Of a DNA stretch of 6,356 nt, positions 5,741 through 6,356 are shown piece by piece. The stretch is from a bacterium. Lineage in GTDB: Bacteria; Patescibacteriota; Minisyncoccia; Minisyncoccales; JAGMAB01. The translations under genes were made by a program, and so were the position numbers. The notes beneath the pieces were generated by a model. It did not search any database and was not told the origin of the DNA. It saw nothing but the letters and a program-made list of their open reading frames with translations. Numbering within the stretch: position 1 is the first letter of the stretch; every line of letters starts with the position of its first letter. The DNA lies in contig DAOWKS010000068.1 of the NCBI GenBank assembly GCA_030643665.1, positions 1 through 6,356 on the forward strand, given 5' to 3'.

Positions 5741-6356
5741 ATGATTGATTTAATGCTAAAAATTATATCTTTATGTAAAAGAAGAGGTTTTGTTTTTCCC
5801 AGTTCTGAAATCTATAACGGTTTTTCAAGTTGTTATGATTTTGGACCCTTGGGAGTGGAGCTCAAAAGAAATATTAAAAATCTCTGGTGGGACGAAATGA
5901 CAAAAAAACACCAGGATATTGTAGGATTAGACGCCGGTATTTTGATGTCGCCGAAAGTTTGGCAGGCATCCGGTCATTTGACAGCGGGATTCGCAGATGA
6001 GCTCGTGGAATGTAAAAAATGCCACAAACGATTTAAATTAGACGAGATCCGCCAGCCGGCGGAAAAGTGTCCGGAGTGTGGAGGTGTTTTGACTATACCG
6101 AAGAAGTTTAATCTAATGATGAAAACATTTGTTGGCCCGGTAGAAAATGAAGCGGCTAAAACTTATTTAAGGCCGGAAACCTGTCAGGGGATTTATGTTA
6201 ATTTTTTAAATGTTTTAGATACGATGCGAATGAAAATTCCTTTTGGTATTGCCCAGATTGGCAAGGCGTTCAGAAATGAGATTACTCCGGGAAATTTTAT
6301 TTTTCGTTTGCGGGAATTTGAACAGATGGAAATGCAGTATTTTGTGGAGCCGCCAC
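5741..6356 (+). CDS. glyS: Glycyl-tRNA synthetase, single-chain alpha2 type (N-terminal part, runs off the edge)
   Basis: This class II synthetase charges tRNA-Gly in the cytoplasm. The first 205 residues are visible, continuing past the right edge. The type is the homodimeric eukaryote/archaea-like GlyRS, not the alpha/beta (GlyQ/GlyS) enzyme. The opening ISLCKRRGFVFPSSEIYNGF and YDFGPLGVELKRN (32-44) match the Thermus-type GlyRS start. VWQASGHLTAGFADELVEC follows, then a four-cysteine zinc ribbon C91-x2-C94-x15-C110-x2-C113. Next come FNLMMKTFVGPVE (123-135), YLRPETCQGIYVNF (142-155) and the class II motif 2 region AFRNEITPGNFIFRLREFEQ (176-195). Motif 3 and the anticodon-binding domain lie outside the window. 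RPETCQG has Cys148 where Ala is common. The start is taken as the ATG 1 nt after the preceding stop; Met5 (5753) is a possible alternative. No Shine-Dalgarno sequence precedes either, which suggests coupled translation. Confidence 0.93.
   Translation, partial: MIDLMLKIISLCKRRGFVFPSSEIYNGFSSCYDFGPLGVELKRNIKNLWWDEMTKKHQDIVGLDAGILMSPKVWQASGHLTAGFADELVECKKCHKRFKLDEIRQPAEKCPECGGVLTIPKKFNLMMKTFVGPVENEAAKTYLRPETCQGIYVNFLNVLDTMRMKIPFGIAQIGKAFRNEITPGNFIFRLREFEQMEMQYFVEPP

Noticed and set aside
5741..6356. GlyRS could be the alpha or beta chain of the bacterial tetramer
   Set aside because: The GPLG, RPETxQG and FRNEI motifs and the zinc ribbon belong to the single-chain alpha2 family; the alpha/beta type lacks this arrangement.

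Overview
The window is AT-rich, fully coding, and transcribed from one strand. It looks like part of a bacterial genome from the Candidate Phyla Radiation (Patescibacteria, probably a Parcubacteria-like lineage). The reasons are the A/T-rich coding sequence, the near-zero intergenic spacing, the absence of well-placed Shine-Dalgarno sequences, an unusual IleRS whose HIGH motif reads GVHH, and a surface protein carrying the 'GPVPPKNGETTTYTI' type of extracellular repeat that I associate with these genomes. This placement is inferred from sequence character and remembered families, not from a search.

Layout, all on the + strand: the last 23 codons of argS (1-73); ileS (76-2949); a small lysine-rich protein of unknown function (2953-3324); recO (3331-4062); an N-terminally anchored protein with about four Ig-like/DUF11-like repeats (4069-5739); and the first 205 codons of a single-chain, eukaryote/archaea-like glyS (from 5741, running off the right edge). 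The gaps are 2, 3, 6, 6 and 1 nt. There is no room for separate promoters or terminators, so this is best read as one transcription unit with translation coupled from gene to gene. No RNA genes, mobile elements or CRISPR arrays are visible.

Functionally it is a tRNA-charging operon (Arg, Ile, Gly synthetases) with a DNA-repair gene (recO) and two lineage-type genes inserted. recO close to glycyl-tRNA synthetase echoes the era-recO-glyQ-glyS order of Firmicutes, although the GlyRS here is the unrelated-looking alpha2 form.

The most interesting signals are three. First, IleRS has a swapped HIGH motif (GxHH) together with changes in two other signature motifs (FDCQGLWVE and EMHKS), on a eukaryote-like C-terminal architecture. 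Second, a degenerate heptanucleotide tandem repeat lies inside recO. Third, there are two unassigned proteins, one basic and soluble and one anchored and extracellular, embedded among housekeeping genes.
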